Assembly (NCBI RefSeq): GCF_009389715.1
Contig: NW_024068191.1
Location: 124,001 to 188,000 of the forward strand
DNA length: 64,000 nucleotides
Source of the DNA: Phoenix dactylifera
Taxonomy: Eukaryota; Streptophyta; Magnoliopsida; Arecales; Arecaceae
Reading direction: 5' to 3'
Shown here: in pieces, positions 62,048 through 64,000 of the stretch
Position numbering within the stretch: the first letter of the stretch is position 1
Layout: every line of letters starts with the position of its first letter
Position numbers and translations under genes: made by a program
Notes under the pieces: model-generated
The model's input: only the letters and a program-made list of their open reading frames with translations
Told to the model about the DNA's origin: nothing
Databases searched by the model: none

Positions 62048-64000
62048 CTATCTGCTTCTTTGCACCTTGTAAAATATACCCATAAGCCACCAACAATCAG
62101 GTGATATACTTGCTCAATGAAATATATAACCGATACAGTTTCGCAACTAAAGGTTTCAGGCAACCCTCATGACTGAGGTTTTAATCCAAATCAAATATTC
62201 AGAATCAGATTCAGTGTGCTTCGGAGTCCTCGTCAGATTAGATTTGGCCCTGTCATGTTTAAATTGCACTTGGGCCAAATTCCACTAGCAGTTATGCTTT
62301 TGAACATGGATCCCATTATTATTTTTGTGGAAATATTAGTTTAACTATTTTATTTCGTGTAATATATTATGAAAAATGTAACTCTTATTGTTCGCCCCCA
62401 TGAAACAAAGGAATTATGGCTCATTTGGAAGGGCAAAAATGAAAATTTTTCCAAACAATTCCATGTTTCCACTGGATGAGGTTGTATCTTTCATACGGAA
62501 GGATTCACCTTTCTTCATGCGAATCGACTTTTTGGATCGCCCACCGATCCCTTGAAGAAAAATGATGAAGTTTGGAAGATCTGTGTGGCGGGTGATCCAA
62601 CGGTGGATTTGCACATACGACCCCAATCTGTTCCCCATGGACCATTTTTCACCTCCATTTGTCAGTCTTTGTGGAATTTATGGTGGCCGCATGTCAATGA
62701 CTTTTTATTTTTATTTTTTTCAGTAACCATATCAATGATCTTTCAAAATTTGGGTTCAATATCTCTAAACGTAAGACTCATATAATCAAAGGAAGGGGGA
62801 AAGAAATTAAGGTGGATAACACCAATGTCACGCTTTGGCTTGCATCTTTCCCTAGGAAAAACTAGGTTTATTAATTCTCCGGCAAGATAACTGTGGGTCG
62901 CATATATATGATGTGTCCACGTGCATGGCATGCACATATAATTAATTGCCTATGTGCAGTTTCATAACTGTGGGCTGAGTTGGCGGCCTGAACATTCAAA
63001 TCAAAGGTAAATGAGTAACGTTATTCACAATCTCTATGACATTCCCTCGTGGCAACAACTTATCTTCATCTGACTTTAGTTGCTTAGCTTCAGTTGAGCT
63101 CCTCTCCAAATTATAATTCTGCAGGTCGGTCATATGTATCATATATATGCCCAAATAAATTAATCAAGCTAATGCTAAATGCTATTTGACCAAATTATGT
63201 CCCCCCAAAAAAATCCATCTAAAGTCAATTACTTCTGCTAGCCAGAGAGGAAAAGATTTAATTAGCTTCATAAGTTACATTTGGAAGATTGTCAAACCAG
63301 CCACGTTGCCCATCCATGTCATGATCTAAAAGTAAATTGATTGGTTCTATATATATATATATATATATCAGTTCTTCCCTTTTTTTTTTTCTCATAAATT
63401 ATTTTTATTATTACCACCGCTACTGCTATTATTATTCCTTTGTCGCATAAGCACCAGGTATTAGGCCACAAACATTACTCCCATCTCATAATAATGGGCG
63501 AGACTAGAGCTTATGGAGCTGTGGCCGGCCGTTGACGTACTGTATGCAGACGTGGAAAACCTCGAGGTCACACGTGGTGCTGACGCACGTGTAATACTTT
63601 TTGCCTAGTTTAGGCTGATTAGTTTTCACCTTAAACCAATTCCAGTCAAGGAGTTTGAAGTTTTGAGTCCAGAAGCCAACAGCAAATAATTAATTGAGAG
63701 GCCAACGCAACGATGGTAACTAGATTTTAGTGTTCCCCCTGAGACGAAATCCTCCCTTCAAGGGCACAACACCTGAGAGTAATTCAGTAAGTTTGAAGTC
63801 GTTCATGCCGTCAATCTATCTCTCACGTACGCGTGCCAAGTTTGTTTATAAGCAAAAGAAAGCTCGTTGAATGGAAGCTCTCGCAGCACAACTGTATTGC
63901 TTCCTTCCCTTTCTTCCCATCGACATATAGAACCTTAATTAAACCAGAAATAAAGTAATTAATTTACGCAGAAAGCTCGTTGAATGGAAGCATTTGCTTG
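62048..64000. other. Gene-free spacer to the window end
   Basis: AT-rich, with a (TA)n at 63,346-63,368. A 22-bp perfect direct repeat beginning AGAAAGCTCGTTGAATGG lies at 63,857-63,878 and 63,970-63,991. No gene recognised; a gene could begin just beyond the edge. Confidence 0.5.

Overview
This is plant nuclear DNA with large introns, AT-rich spacers, many MITEs and miniature LTR elements. The coding style (GC-rich single-exon VQ gene, GC-rich 5' end fading along the RHM gene) and the proteins point to a monocot, and my best guess is a palm such as oil palm or date palm. That guess rests on recall, not on a search.

Layout. (1) 0.9-5.2 kb, + strand: a complete seven-exon dihydroorotase gene (PYR4-like, third step of pyrimidine synthesis). 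(2) 6.6-7.6 kb, - strand: a two-exon Ole e 1-like secreted protein gene, frameshifted behind its signal peptide. (3) 10.06-14.19 kb: a direct second copy of 4.39-8.47 kb. It holds the last two dihydroorotase exons as a pseudogene and an intact second Ole e 1-like gene. The two copies are separated by 1.6 kb that carries an LTR-like relic, a TA microsatellite and a CACTA-type terminus lying exactly at the start of copy 2. (4) 18.9-19.6 kb, - strand: an intact VQ-motif protein gene. (5) 20-36 kb: gene-poor, with dispersed repeats, a Copia-type non-coding LTR element with a very small TRIM inside it, a MITE with a 12-bp target duplication, a long TA tract and a 650-bp inverted repeat. (6) 37.0-38.2 kb, + strand: a three-exon PROTODERMAL FACTOR 1 gene with an epidermal L1 box upstream. 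(7) 41.1-44.4 kb, + strand: a trifunctional UDP-rhamnose synthase (RHM) gene with a 5'-UTR intron. (8) 50.5-50.8 kb: a second TRIM, on the minus strand. (9) 54.6-59.6 kb, + strand: a six-exon GAUT15-like galacturonosyltransferase gene with one GC-AG intron. (10) 59.6-64 kb: spacer with small MITEs.

How the genes relate. They are ordinary separate plant genes with no operon logic. RHM (UDP-rhamnose) and GAUT15 (pectin backbone) both serve pectin synthesis, and PDF1 and Ole e 1-like proteins are secreted wall proteins. I read this clustering as coincidence. The most informative structure is the tandem duplication, because each copy serves as the pre-insertion reference for the other and exposes recent small insertions. 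I found no convincing new biological system.
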